In this document: piece by piece, positions 1 to 7,917 of the stretch
Layout of the letters: every line of letters starts with the position of its first letter
How positions within the stretch are numbered: position 1 is the stretch's first letter
Source: CBFGWV01 sp965652545
GTDB taxonomy: Bacteria; Pseudomonadota; Gammaproteobacteria; Competibacterales; Competibacteraceae
Assembly (NCBI GenBank): GCA_965652545.1
Contig: CBFGWV010000081.1
Coordinates: 1-16,524 of the forward strand
Direction: 5' to 3'
DNA: 16,524 nt
Program-made: the position numbers and the translations under genes
Notes under the pieces: generated by a model
Told to the model about the DNA's origin: nothing
What the model saw: the letters and a program-made list of their open reading frames with translations, nothing else
Database searches by the model: none

Positions 1-54
1 TAGATTCCTCATCGACGCCATCGCGTCATGCAACCCGATGAGTCAGGCTACCGG
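1..54 (+). promoter_or_regulatory. possible 3' end of a cobalamin riboswitch, cut by the window edge
   Basis: Positions 41-55 read AGTCAGGCTACCGGC, close to the conserved 3' segment of AdoCbl riboswitches (AGTCAGGATACCtGCC-like), and a GCAAC lies just upstream near 31-35. The B12-box, the rest of the core and the 5' P1 strand would lie before position 1 and cannot be seen. The spacing from GCAAC to GTCAGG is shorter than I would expect. If it is real, it would control the solute-binding protein that starts at 163, about 108 nt downstream. The call rests on one short motif and is tentative. Confidence 0.3.
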
Positions 55-162
55 CCGCTTCCGAGCCGTTCGGTGGTCGTATTGCCCGGAGAAAGGACGC
101 AGCCGAATCCTAATGCAATCGCGTTTTGCGGCAGTTGACGAAAAGCGCGTGTGGGACATGCC

Positions 163-1407
163 ATGAAAACGAACAAGGCTGTGATTGTCACACTCATTTC
201 CACTGCCCAACTGGCATTTATCGTGTTGGTGTTATGGGCGACGCAATCGGGCACCCCGAATGCGCCGCGCGGGCCCTTGGCCACAGCGCGGGCGGCGCCC
301 GCTGTGCCTGCCGTCACACCTGCTCCCGCGCCGGTCGTGCCAGTCACGCCGGTAGCGGCGCCCGTACCCGTTGCGCCCGTTCCGGCCATTGCGCTTGCCA
401 CGCCCGCAGTGCCGGCTTTCGCACTACCGCCGTTGCCGCCCCACGATCTCACCATCGTGACCTATGGCGGTGAGGCGCTGGAGTCCCAGGAGGCCACATA
501 CATCGGCACTTGGCGCACCGCCACCGGCCAGCCTGCCGTCGGCACGTCCTATGCCGGTACGTTGGCCGATGCCAAACGCGGTTTACAGGCCGGCGAGACT
601 TGGGATGTTTTCGACATGGAACAGGCCGATGTTCAGCGCGGCTGCGAGGAGGGTGTGTTGGAACCCCTGGACTGGAGCCGTATCCCCGTGCGTGTCGACT
701 TCATGCCCTCGGCTATCGAGGAGTGCGGTATCGGCAATGTGGTCTGGTCGTATGTCCTGGCCTACAAACCCAGCGCGTTCCCCCGTCCACCGGTGAACTG
801 GGTCGATTTCTGGAATGTCGAGGGTATGCCCGGCAAACGCGGTATCCGCAGTATCGCGCAATGGACACTGGAGATCGCCTTGATGGCCGATGGCGTGCCG
901 TATAACGAGGTCTATACCGTGCTGCGCACGCCGCAGGGGGTGGACCGGTCCTTTGCCAAGCTGGATGCGTTGAAGGACCACGTCGTCTGGTGGTCGGCCG
1001 GTGCCGAGCCGATGCAGATGATGAGCGCCGGCGAGGTGACGATGACCACCGCATACAACGGCCGGGTCAGCGGTGCCAAGAAAGCGGGCGTCGAGGCGGA
1101 AATCATCTGGAACAACGTCATTTACACCATCAATTTCTGGGCGGTGACGCGCAACACGCCCAACATGGACAAGGTGTACAGCTATTTGAATCACGCCAGC
1201 CAGCCGCACCTGATGGCCAAGTCCCCCGAATACCTGCCTTACGGGCCCTCGAATCTCAAGGCGATTCCACTGGTCAAGCCCGAATTGCAGGCTGAGATGC
1301 CGACCAACCCGAAGAATCTCAAGTTCGCGGTGCTCTCGGATGCCGCATTCTGGAACCGCAACGGTCCCGAACTGGAGGCGCGCTTCGCCCGTTGGCTGGC
1401 GCAGTAG
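163..1407 (+). CDS. membrane-anchored PotD-like extracellular solute-binding protein
   Basis: The 414-aa product resembles substrate-binding proteins of polyamine-type ABC importers (PotD/PotF group). It has a short basic N-terminus, one hydrophobic segment at about residues 5-27, an Ala/Pro/Val-rich linker at about 31-95, then a binding domain beginning DLTIVTYGG. Typical features of the family are the YGG start, the segment WDVFDMEQADVQRGCEEG, and a C-terminal half with MTTAYNGRVSGAKKAG and NFWAVTRNTPN. There is no lipobox, so it is probably held in the inner membrane by the N-terminal helix, facing the periplasm. I chose the ATG at 163; an in-frame GTG at 151 would add four residues, and neither has a strong ribosome binding site. 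No permease or ATPase gene is next to it, so it is an orphan here and its ligand is unknown. The family call is solid; the polyamine specificity is only a guess. Confidence 0.8.
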   Translation: MKTNKAVIVTLISTAQLAFIVLVLWATQSGTPNAPRGPLATARAAPAVPAVTPAPAPVVPVTPVAAPVPVAPVPAIALATPAVPAFALPPLPPHDLTIVTYGGEALESQEATYIGTWRTATGQPAVGTSYAGTLADAKRGLQAGETWDVFDMEQADVQRGCEEGVLEPLDWSRIPVRVDFMPSAIEECGIGNVVWSYVLAYKPSAFPRPPVNWVDFWNVEGMPGKRGIRSIAQWTLEIALMADGVPYNEVYTVLRTPQGVDRSFAKLDALKDHVVWWSAGAEPMQMMSAGEVTMTTAYNGRVSGAKKAGVEAEIIWNNVIYTINFWAVTRNTPNMDKVYSYLNHASQPHLMAKSPEYLPYGPSNLKAIPLVKPELQAEMPTNPKNLKFAVLSDAAFWNRNGPELEARFARWLAQ

Positions 1408-1416
1408 CCGCCGCAT

Positions 1417-1463
1417 CTCCCCGCCCGGCTATACTGGCCGGCGCCTGGACGCCGGGCGGGGGG
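1417..1463 (+). promoter_or_regulatory. hairpin that covers the ribosome binding site of the next gene
   Basis: Positions 1417-1429 pair with 1451-1463 to give a 13-bp stem that is all Watson-Crick except one G-U pair (1418-1462), with a 21-nt loop. The 3' strand of the stem is the G-rich Shine-Dalgarno region (GGGCGGGGGG) directly before the ATG at 1464. When folded, the stem would hide the start site. The pairing is seen directly; a regulatory role is inferred. It might also act as a weak end signal for the gene ending at 1407, but it has no T-tract. Confidence 0.5.
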
Positions 1464-2438
1464 ATGATGCAGCTGGATATCGATGTTCCCGAGCAGTTTC
1501 GCGACACCGTGGCTGCGTTGCCGGTGTCGCTGCGCGCCTTGCTGCTGGCCGAACTGGTCGCCGGCAACAGCATTGCCGAGCTCGGTCACAGCCATCCCGC
1601 GCCTCCGGTGGGTGCCTACCTGAGGTTGTCGCGCCCGGTCACGACGGCGGCACACACCAGCGCGCAGGGGCTGACGTTCCGTGCGCGCAACAGCTCGCTC
1701 TACAGCGGTGAGTTCAGCGATGGCGGCGGGCGTTATTTCATCCTTGAGCCACCGCTCCCTGAGCCGCCTGAGCCCGACATGGACGCGATTCGCGAGCGCG
1801 CAAACCCGCCGCCGTCGCTGCCATCGATACCTTCGCACACCTTGGCCCTGGCGCGTTTCTTCGACAGCATGAGGATGGACTACGACAAATGGCACGACGG
1901 TATTGGGTATGACCTGGATGCCTTGAATGCGGTCGAGTCGAGAGAACGCGCGGCCATCGAAACCTCGCTGATTCATCAATCACCCATGGACTGGCGTGCG
2001 GTCGAAGCGCTCGCGATGCTCGATACACCCCGTGCTCGCGCGGCGCTGCGGCGGGTATTCGAACACGGCGATGCGCAGGAGCGTGCCGCGGTGCTGCGCC
2101 ATGCGCCGGCGCTGGTCGATAACGATGCGCGGTCCGTCGCGCTGGTGGACGCGTTGAAGACAGCCCAGTTCTTCGGCGCCTTGTCGCAGACCTTGGATTT
2201 GGTGGCGGACTATCATCCGCCAGCGGTGGTCGAGGCATTGTTTCAGGGGCTGACACAGCGGGAGGGGGATGTAGCCGTACACTTTGCCGCCATGTTGTTG
2301 TACATCCATGGTCGGGCGGATGAGCCGTTCGATATGGCCAAGCGGCCGTTTTTCCTGCGCTTCAATACCGATGATGAACGCGCGCGTGCGCAGGCGGTGC
2401 GCGATTTGCGCGCGATGCTCGAAGAGGATGCGCCATGA
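1464..2438 (+). CDS. HEAT-repeat-like protein of unknown function
   Basis: The product is 324 aa. I chose the ATG at 1464 because a G-rich ribosome binding site ends directly before it; the open frame extends upstream to 1392 but that would overlap the previous gene. There is no signal peptide or membrane segment, so it is probably cytoplasmic. Residues about 1-97 form an N-terminal domain; a Pro-rich stretch (PPLPEPPEPD) follows at about 96-105. A segment DYDKWHDGIGYDLDALN lies at about 139-155. From about residue 173 the sequence is helical and HEAT-like: DWRAVEALAMLDTPRARAAL, then RVFEHGDAQERAAVLRHAP and similar units. Such repeats usually mediate protein binding. I recall similar WHDG-GYDL/HEAT proteins in other proteobacteria but know no function. 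The gene overlaps the next one by ATGA, so the two are probably translationally coupled. It is real as a gene; its role is unknown. Confidence 0.75.
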   Translation: MMQLDIDVPEQFRDTVAALPVSLRALLLAELVAGNSIAELGHSHPAPPVGAYLRLSRPVTTAAHTSAQGLTFRARNSSLYSGEFSDGGGRYFILEPPLPEPPEPDMDAIRERANPPPSLPSIPSHTLALARFFDSMRMDYDKWHDGIGYDLDALNAVESRERAAIETSLIHQSPMDWRAVEALAMLDTPRARAALRRVFEHGDAQERAAVLRHAPALVDNDARSVALVDALKTAQFFGALSQTLDLVADYHPPAVVEALFQGLTQREGDVAVHFAAMLLYIHGRADEPFDMAKRPFFLRFNTDDERARAQAVRDLRAMLEEDAP

Positions 2439-3289
2439 ATGGCATATATACCGACCGTCTGCGGTCGTGGGTGGGCGTCGCTGGCGTGCTCTCGTTGCTC
2501 TGGGCCGGCTGTGGGTTCGCAGCCGGTCCGCAACCGGCCGGTCCCTGGCGTATAGAGGTGGCACAGGCCGCGCCGTGGGCGACCGACGGCCTCGTCCATA
2601 CGCAGCTCGAGGGCGCCGTACTGAGCTTCGACGACGGGGCGGTGAGCGGGCCGGCACCGCTGGGCTGCGCCAACGCGAGTTATGAATTCGTCGTCTCGCC
2701 GGCCGAAGGCATGTTCCAGGGTGGCTTGCCGGAGCCGGCGACAGCCGCTGCCGAAGCGCTCGGGGTCGTGCACCTGCCGGTGGCGACCTTGCGCGTGAAC
2801 TGCGACAGCGGCAGTTTCGACTACCACATGATCGCCCCTGATACGCTGCTGACAGCCTTGGATAACGTCATCTGGACATTGCGTTACGAGGCGCCGGACA
2901 GCAGTCCTGTGGCACAGGTCCAGGCCATGCTCGTCGATCACATGACCCACGATATGGCCTTTACCATGGAAACGGTGGCGCGCAAGGAGGGCGTGTTGTC
3001 TTCGTCGTTGTTCCTGGCCATCGGCGAGTACTTCGGTCGTCCGCAACCGGTGGACGAGGTGCCGCCCATCAATGGCGACCCGTTCACCGACAGCCAGGAG
3101 TATCCCGAGGGCTTCGTCCTGGGCGAGGTGTCCATGGAGGGTGATCTGGCGCGGGTGCCGGTCGTATTCAGCGATGCCTACGGCAGCCGCACGGTCGAGA
3201 TGGCGCTGATCCGCGAAGCCGGTCGCTGGCGCATCGATGATCTGACATACGAGGACGGTGCGACGCTGCGCGAGCTGCTGCGGCCGTGA
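2435..3289 (+). CDS. predicted secreted protein or lipoprotein, DUF3828-like C-terminus
   Basis: The product is 284 aa. Its ATG overlaps the previous stop codon (ATGA), which fixes the start and suggests coupling. The N-terminus has basic residues (DRLR) and a hydrophobic stretch (VGVAGVLSLLWAGCGFAAG). Cys26 in WAGC could be a lipidated cysteine, but Trp at -3 is a poor lipobox, so signal peptidase I cleavage near FAAG is an alternative. The C-terminal part ends in VEMALIREAGRWRIDDLTY followed by GATLRELLRP. This is the pattern of DUF3828-type periplasmic domains, in which a strand pair GxWxIdDi precedes a final helix. That match is from memory. The role is unknown; it probably acts in the envelope. 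The gene converges with the RND pump gene, with only six bases between the two stop codons and no obvious terminator. Confidence 0.7.
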   Translation: MNGIYTDRLRSWVGVAGVLSLLWAGCGFAAGPQPAGPWRIEVAQAAPWATDGLVHTQLEGAVLSFDDGAVSGPAPLGCANASYEFVVSPAEGMFQGGLPEPATAAAEALGVVHLPVATLRVNCDSGSFDYHMIAPDTLLTALDNVIWTLRYEAPDSSPVAQVQAMLVDHMTHDMAFTMETVARKEGVLSSSLFLAIGEYFGRPQPVDEVPPINGDPFTDSQEYPEGFVLGEVSMEGDLARVPVVFSDAYGSRTVEMALIREAGRWRIDDLTYEDGATLRELLRP

Positions 3290-3295
3290 GAGGGC

Positions 3296-6200
3296 TCAGC
3301 TTGCCATCGACGCCGCCTTATAGGTGTATGCGTAATAGACGATGGGAATCACCACCAACGTCAGCAGCGTCGACACCAGAATGCCGAAGATCAACGACAC
3401 CGCCAGGCCGCTGAAGATCGGGTCGTCCAGAATGAACAACGCCCCGAGCATCGCGGCCAGCGCAGTCAATGCGATCGGTCGGGCGCGTACCGCACCGGCG
3501 CGTATCACCGCCTCCTGAAGATCCAGTCCTTCGCGCTCCACCTGGTGGCGGATGAAGTCCACCAGGAGGATGGAGTTGCGCACGATGATGCCGGCCAGGG
3601 CGATCATCCCGATCATCGAGGTGGCGGTGAACGGCGTATCGAGCAGCGCATGCCCGGGCAGGATGCCGATGATGGTCAGCGGGATGGGCGCCATGATGAT
3701 CAACGGCACTGCATAGGAGCGGAACTGCGCCACCACCAGTAAATAGATGAGTACCAGGCCGACGGCATAGGCGATGCCCATGTCGCGGAAGGTCTCGTAG
3801 GTGATCTGCCATTCGCCGTCCCATTTGAGGCTCCAGCGGTAAGGGTTCTCCGGCTGGGCGATCCAGTGCTGGTCCAGCGGCCGGTCAGCCGGCGGTTGTC
3901 CTGACAGCGTGGCGGCGATGGCGCCCATGGCATACAACGGGCTGTCGATGGGGCCGGACACATCGGCGGTGACATAGGTTACCGGCAGCAAGTCCTTGTG
4001 GTGAATGGCCGCCTCACGCACCGTTTGCCGCACGGTCGTCACCTCGCCCAAGGGCACCAGCCGGCCGTTATCGGCGCGTACGCGCAAGCTGGTGAGGGCG
4101 CCGGCCTCGGCTTTTCCACCTTCTGTGAACTCCAGGCGCACGGGGATGGGGGTGCGGGCGTAGGCATCGTGCAGGTAGGCGATGTCCTCGCCGCGCAGGG
4201 CGGTGCTTACCGCAGCGGCGATGGTGTGCTGGTTGACGCCCAAACGCGCGGCGCGCTGGCGGTCCACGGCCACGATGAGCTTGGGCTGTGGCGCCTCCAG
4301 GGTGGTGTCCACATCCACGACTTCGTCGGTGGCGGTGAAGACCTCGACCAACCGCTGCGCCAATGCCTCGCGGCCCGCGGCGTCGGGGCCATACACCTCG
4401 GCCACCAGTGGCGAGCGCACCGGCGGCCCCGGCGGGACTTCGACGATCTTCACATTGGCGCCATACGGCCGCGCGATGGCCTGCAACGGCGCGCGCACGG
4501 CGCTGGCGATGTCGTGGCTCTGGCGCGTGCGCGCGTGTTTGTCGGTCAGGTTGACCTGGATATCGCCTTGATGCGCCTCGCGGCGCAATCCGTACTGGCG
4601 CACCAGCCCGTTGAAGTTGATCGGTGCGGACGTGCCGGCATAGGTCTGTACATGAGTGACCTCCGGCACACCGACCAGATGGACCGTCAGCGCATCCAGC
4701 ACCCGATCGGTCTGTTCCACCGGCGTACCCTCGGGCATGTCCACCACGACCTGGAACTCCGACTTGTTGTCGAACGGCAGCATTTTCAGCACCACCAGGC
4801 GGGCGCCGGCCAGTCCCAGGGCGCCGGCGATCAAGACCAGGACGGTGAGCAACAACCCCACACGGCGGGCGCGCCCGCGGCGGCCGTTCAGGAAAGGTGC
4901 CAGATGGCGCTGGAAGCCGGCATGCAGCCCGCGGTAGAGCCGGTCGTCCTGCTCGCCGCTGCCCTGGCCGTCGGCGTTCGCCAGGTGGGCGGCGTGGCGA
5001 CGGAACACCTTCAGGAACAACCACGGCGTGAACACGAACGCCACCAGCAGCGAGATCAGCATGCCCATGGAAGCGTTGATGGGGATGGGGCTCATATACG
5101 GGCCCATCAACCCAGAGACGAAGGCCATGGGCAGCAGGGCCGCGATGACCGTGAATGTGGCCAGTATCGTCGGACCGCCGACCTCGTCGACGGCCAGAGG
5201 AATGGCCTCGGTCAGCGGCTGGCCGCCCAGGTGCATATGCCGGTGGATGTTCTCCACCACCACGATGGCATCGTCGACCAAAATGCCGATGGAGAAGATC
5301 AATGCGAACAGCGAGACGCGGTTAAGCGTAAACCCCCAAGCCCAGGAGGCGAACAAGGTGACGGTCAAGGTCACCACCACCGCGGCACCCACGATGAACG
5401 CCTCGCGCCAGCCTAGCGCCAGCCACACCAGTACGACCACCGCTGCGGTGGCGAACACCAGTTTTTTGATCAGCGTCTGCGCTTTGTCGCTGGCGGTCTG
5501 GCCGTAGTCGCGGGTCACCGCGGACTGAACGCCGTCGGGAATCATCTGGCCGCGCAGTTGCTCGAAGCGACGGATCACCGCCGCCGACACGTCGACCGCG
5601 TTCTCTCCCGGCTTCTTGGCCACCGCGAGGGTCACCGCCGGATGACGGACGCCGGCGCCGGGCGTGTCCCCACCGGCGGCAAAGCGCACTAGCTGCGCCG
5701 GCTGGTCGGGTTCCAGACTGACCTGTGCCACATCGCGCAGAAAGACTGGCGCACCGGCGTTCATGCCCACGACGAGATCGGCAATCTCTTCCGGGGTGCT
5801 GAAGAAGGTGCCGGCCTGAACCTGGATGGCCTGATTGTCACGCACGATGCTGCCGGCATCCACGGCAGCGTTGCCGGCGGTCAGAGCGGCGCGCAGGTCG
5901 GTCATTGCAATACTGTGGCCGGCGAGCTTCACCGGGTCCAATTGCACGTGAACTACCCGATCGGGTGCGCCCAGAGTGTAGATGTCGCGGGTGCCGGGCA
6001 CGCGCTGGAGTTCGGTCTGCACGCTGTGCGCGACGCGGGCCAGATCGTCGGCTCCAAAGGCCGGGTCGTCGGTCCACAAGGTGCCGGCGACGATGGGCAC
6101 ATCGTCGATGCTGCCGGGTTTGACCAGGGTCGGCCCCACGCCCAGGTTGGTGGGCAGCCAGTCCTGGTTCTGGTAGACGGCGTTGTACAAACGAACGATG

Positions 6201-6532
6201 GCCTCGGTGCGTTGCTCGCCCACCTCGAACTGCACCGTGAGCATGGCCTGGCCCGGACGTGAGACCGAGTAGATGTGCTCCACCCCTTCGATCTGCGACA
6301 AGATCTGCTCGGCGGCGGAGGTGACCAGGCTTTCCACCGCCTGCGCCGAGGCACCCGGGTAGGGGATGAACACGTTAGCGAAGGTGACGTCGATCTGCGG
6401 CTCTTCCTCGCGTGGGGTCACCGCCACCGCGAACACGCCCATGAGCAGCCCGACCAGGGCCAGCAGCGGTGTGATCTCCGACACCAGAAAGCGCCGGGCC
6501 AGCGCACCGGCGATGCCCAGTGGCGGGCTCAT
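3296..6532 (-). CDS. RND-family efflux pump, inner-membrane permease subunit
   Basis: At 1078 aa this has the full length of an AcrB/MexB-type resistance-nodulation-division transporter, a proton-driven antiporter. It has a first membrane helix at about residues 20-38, then PREEEPQIDV and a first porter domain with YPGASAQAVES. A helix bundle follows at about 360-510, with GILVDDAIVVVENIHR, whose D420-D421 match the proton-relay aspartates of helix 4 in AcrB. A second porter domain comes next, and a second bundle ending with MIGMIALAGIIVRNSILLVDF. PREEEP and the overall sequence resemble the broad AcrB-like/NolG-like group. I see no methionine-rich metal signature that would make it a copper/silver pump, so the substrate is unknown. 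It overlaps the adaptor gene by ATGA. No TolC-type outer-membrane gene is present. Confidence 0.95.
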   Translation of the reverse strand: MSPPLGIAGALARRFLVSEITPLLALVGLLMGVFAVAVTPREEEPQIDVTFANVFIPYPGASAQAVESLVTSAAEQILSQIEGVEHIYSVSRPGQAMLTVQFEVGEQRTEAIVRLYNAVYQNQDWLPTNLGVGPTLVKPGSIDDVPIVAGTLWTDDPAFGADDLARVAHSVQTELQRVPGTRDIYTLGAPDRVVHVQLDPVKLAGHSIAMTDLRAALTAGNAAVDAGSIVRDNQAIQVQAGTFFSTPEEIADLVVGMNAGAPVFLRDVAQVSLEPDQPAQLVRFAAGGDTPGAGVRHPAVTLAVAKKPGENAVDVSAAVIRRFEQLRGQMIPDGVQSAVTRDYGQTASDKAQTLIKKLVFATAAVVVLVWLALGWREAFIVGAAVVVTLTVTLFASWAWGFTLNRVSLFALIFSIGILVDDAIVVVENIHRHMHLGGQPLTEAIPLAVDEVGGPTILATFTVIAALLPMAFVSGLMGPYMSPIPINASMGMLISLLVAFVFTPWLFLKVFRRHAAHLANADGQGSGEQDDRLYRGLHAGFQRHLAPFLNGRRGRARRVGLLLTVLVLIAGALGLAGARLVVLKMLPFDNKSEFQVVVDMPEGTPVEQTDRVLDALTVHLVGVPEVTHVQTYAGTSAPINFNGLVRQYGLRREAHQGDIQVNLTDKHARTRQSHDIASAVRAPLQAIARPYGANVKIVEVPPGPPVRSPLVAEVYGPDAAGREALAQRLVEVFTATDEVVDVDTTLEAPQPKLIVAVDRQRAARLGVNQHTIAAAVSTALRGEDIAYLHDAYARTPIPVRLEFTEGGKAEAGALTSLRVRADNGRLVPLGEVTTVRQTVREAAIHHKDLLPVTYVTADVSGPIDSPLYAMGAIAATLSGQPPADRPLDQHWIAQPENPYRWSLKWDGEWQITYETFRDMGIAYAVGLVLIYLLVVAQFRSYAVPLIIMAPIPLTIIGILPGHALLDTPFTATSMIGMIALAGIIVRNSILLVDFIRHQVEREGLDLQEAVIRAGAVRARPIALTALAAMLGALFILDDPIFSGLAVSLIFGILVSTLLTLVVIPIVYYAYTYKAASMAS

Positions 6533-7545
6533 GGCGCCACAGCCATTGATGTGGCCGCCGCTGCCGCGTTCTCGACCACCTTCTCGCCAGCCTCCAGGCC
6601 GGCCAGCACAGGCACCCGGTCGCCGACCGGCGTGCCGGCGCGGATCTGCCGCAGGCGCAGCCGTTTGTCCGCATCGTGCACATAGACCGCGGTGATTTCT
6701 CCGCGTCTGACGACGGCTGCCGTGGGGACCGACAGGCGCGTCTCGCTGCCGCTGGCGAAGGCCACCTTCACCAGCATGCCCGGGTAGAGGCCGTGCGCCC
6801 CTGGCGGCAGGTCTGCCCGTACGCGGAAGGTGTGGGTGTCGGGGTCCGCGAAGGGAAAGATACGAACGGCATCGGCAGCCAGGCGGCTGCCGTCCGGCAG
6901 CACGATGCCGGCTGCCTCGTGTGTCCGTAGTGCGGCGATGAGCTGCTGTGGCACATCGACCACCGCGCGCAGTTGCTCCAGTGACAGGCCGGTCATCAGC
7001 GGCTGCCCGGGCGAGGCCGTCTCGCCCAATTCCACATGGCGTTGCATCACGATGCCGCTGTAGGGCGCGCGCACCACGGTGTGTTCCAACTGCTCGCGGG
7101 CTTCGGTCAGTGAGGCTTGCGCGGCGCCCACACGCGCCTGTGCGGAGTCCGCGGCCGATCGCGCCTGGTCCAGGGCGGAGCGCGACACCAGCCCCTGGGC
7201 GTACACGGTGCTGATGCGTTGGAATTCCGCCTGTGCGGTGGCCGCTTGCGACTGTGCCTCGCGCAGCGCCGCTTCGGCGCGCTCCAGGCGTGCGGTGTGT
7301 TCGGTGTCGCGCAGACGCACGATGACGGCGCCTTTCTCCACGTAGTCGTCCACGTCGAAGGGCAGCTCCACCACCCGCCCACTGGTTTGCGCGGACACCG
7401 TGGACCGGTTCACCGCCTCCAGCACCCCGTCCAGGACCTGCTCACGGACCACCGTCTCCAGGACGACCTCGGTCACGGGCAAGCTGTCCGCGGCGGCAGC
7501 GACACCGCTTGCAAGCAGTGTCGCCACGAGGAATGTTCGACGCAT
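6529..7545 (-). CDS. RND efflux periplasmic adaptor subunit (membrane fusion protein)
   Basis: The 338-aa product is the HlyD/AcrA-type adaptor that joins the RND pump to an outer-membrane channel. It has a signal peptide (MRRTFLVATLLASGVAAAAD), with no lipobox cysteine. A first biotinyl-lipoyl half follows (VNRSTVSAQTSGRVVELPFD), then an alpha-helical hairpin at about residues 85-155 rich in Ala, Glu and Gln. The second lipoyl half reads VVRAPYSGIVMQRHVELGE, followed by a beta-barrel (LYPGMLVKVAF) and a membrane-proximal domain with RRGEITAVYVHDADKRLRLR. The start is supported by TAGGAGG about 7 nt upstream; that site also contains the stop codon of the DUF2892 gene. The end overlaps the pump start by four bases. 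Operon order and family are clear; the substrate is not. Confidence 0.95.
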   Translation of the reverse strand: MRRTFLVATLLASGVAAAADSLPVTEVVLETVVREQVLDGVLEAVNRSTVSAQTSGRVVELPFDVDDYVEKGAVIVRLRDTEHTARLERAEAALREAQSQAATAQAEFQRISTVYAQGLVSRSALDQARSAADSAQARVGAAQASLTEAREQLEHTVVRAPYSGIVMQRHVELGETASPGQPLMTGLSLEQLRAVVDVPQQLIAALRTHEAAGIVLPDGSRLAADAVRIFPFADPDTHTFRVRADLPPGAHGLYPGMLVKVAFASGSETRLSVPTAAVVRRGEITAVYVHDADKRLRLRQIRAGTPVGDRVPVLAGLEAGEKVVENAAAAATSMAVAP

Positions 7546-7554
7546 TTCGGCCTC

Positions 7555-7788
7555 CTAGCGAATCGTCCGGCCATCACGAAAGGCGGCGCCGGCAGGGATG
7601 CGCAGACGCGCCAGCACCATGGCCAGCGGACAAAAACCGGTGAACGAGGCCTGCAGCATGTTGGCGCCGACGAAGGCATTGACCCACAGCCAGTACGGGC
7701 TGTGAAGATGGGCCAACAGGACGCTGGCGAGGATCATCACCCCCGCGAAGCGCAGGACCAGAGAGTCGATAGTGGTTGGGGTGCTCAT
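7555..7788 (-). CDS. DUF2892 (YgaP-type) small inner-membrane protein
   Basis: The product is 77 aa with two predicted membrane helices (about residues 9-27 and 31-48), followed by FTGFCPL at 49-55. That motif is the hallmark of DUF2892 membrane domains, also found at the C-terminus of the rhodanese YgaP. The start is supported by CGGAGAA a few bases upstream. Its TAG stop lies within the ribosome binding site of the adaptor gene, so the two are surely co-transcribed. The Cys in CPL is conserved in the family, but its chemistry is unknown. Stand-alone members often occur near sulfur and redox genes, and association with an RND pump is plausible but does not define a function. Family confidence is high; role unknown. 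Confidence 0.88.
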   Translation of the reverse strand: MSTPTTIDSLVLRFAGVMILASVLLAHLHSPYWLWVNAFVGANMLQASFTGFCPLAMVLARLRIPAGAAFRDGRTIR

Positions 7789-7860
7789 GGTGTTCTCCGC
7801 AGTTGATCACGCCATCGTTTGGTGCACGCCCATGATGCGGCTGCATGGCAGGCAAGGCCG

Positions 7861-7917
7861 TGACGCCGGTCAGGTCTTTGGCGATACAGCCCGTAGACGC
7901 TGCGTCGTCCGGCGTCA
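7861..7917 (-). repeat. 9-bp inverted repeat at the 3' end of phaC
   Basis: TGACGCCGG at 7861-7869 is the exact reverse complement of CCGGCGTCA at 7909-7917. The right arm contains the phaC stop codon (7915-7917). The loop is 39 nt and there is no T-run, so it is at best a weak or factor-assisted terminator or a read-through attenuator before the DUF2892 gene. Otherwise the 126-nt stretch between phaC and that gene holds nothing I recognise. Confidence 0.3.

Noticed and set aside
31..105. hammerhead-like pieces (GATGAG and later GAGAAA)
   Set aside because: The CUGAUGA core is not intact and the flanking stems do not form.
3998..5416. 472-aa open frame opposite the RND pump gene
   Set aside because: It is His/Gln/Gly/Arg-rich with no domain and exactly opposes a well-supported gene; it is a shadow of GC-rich codon use.
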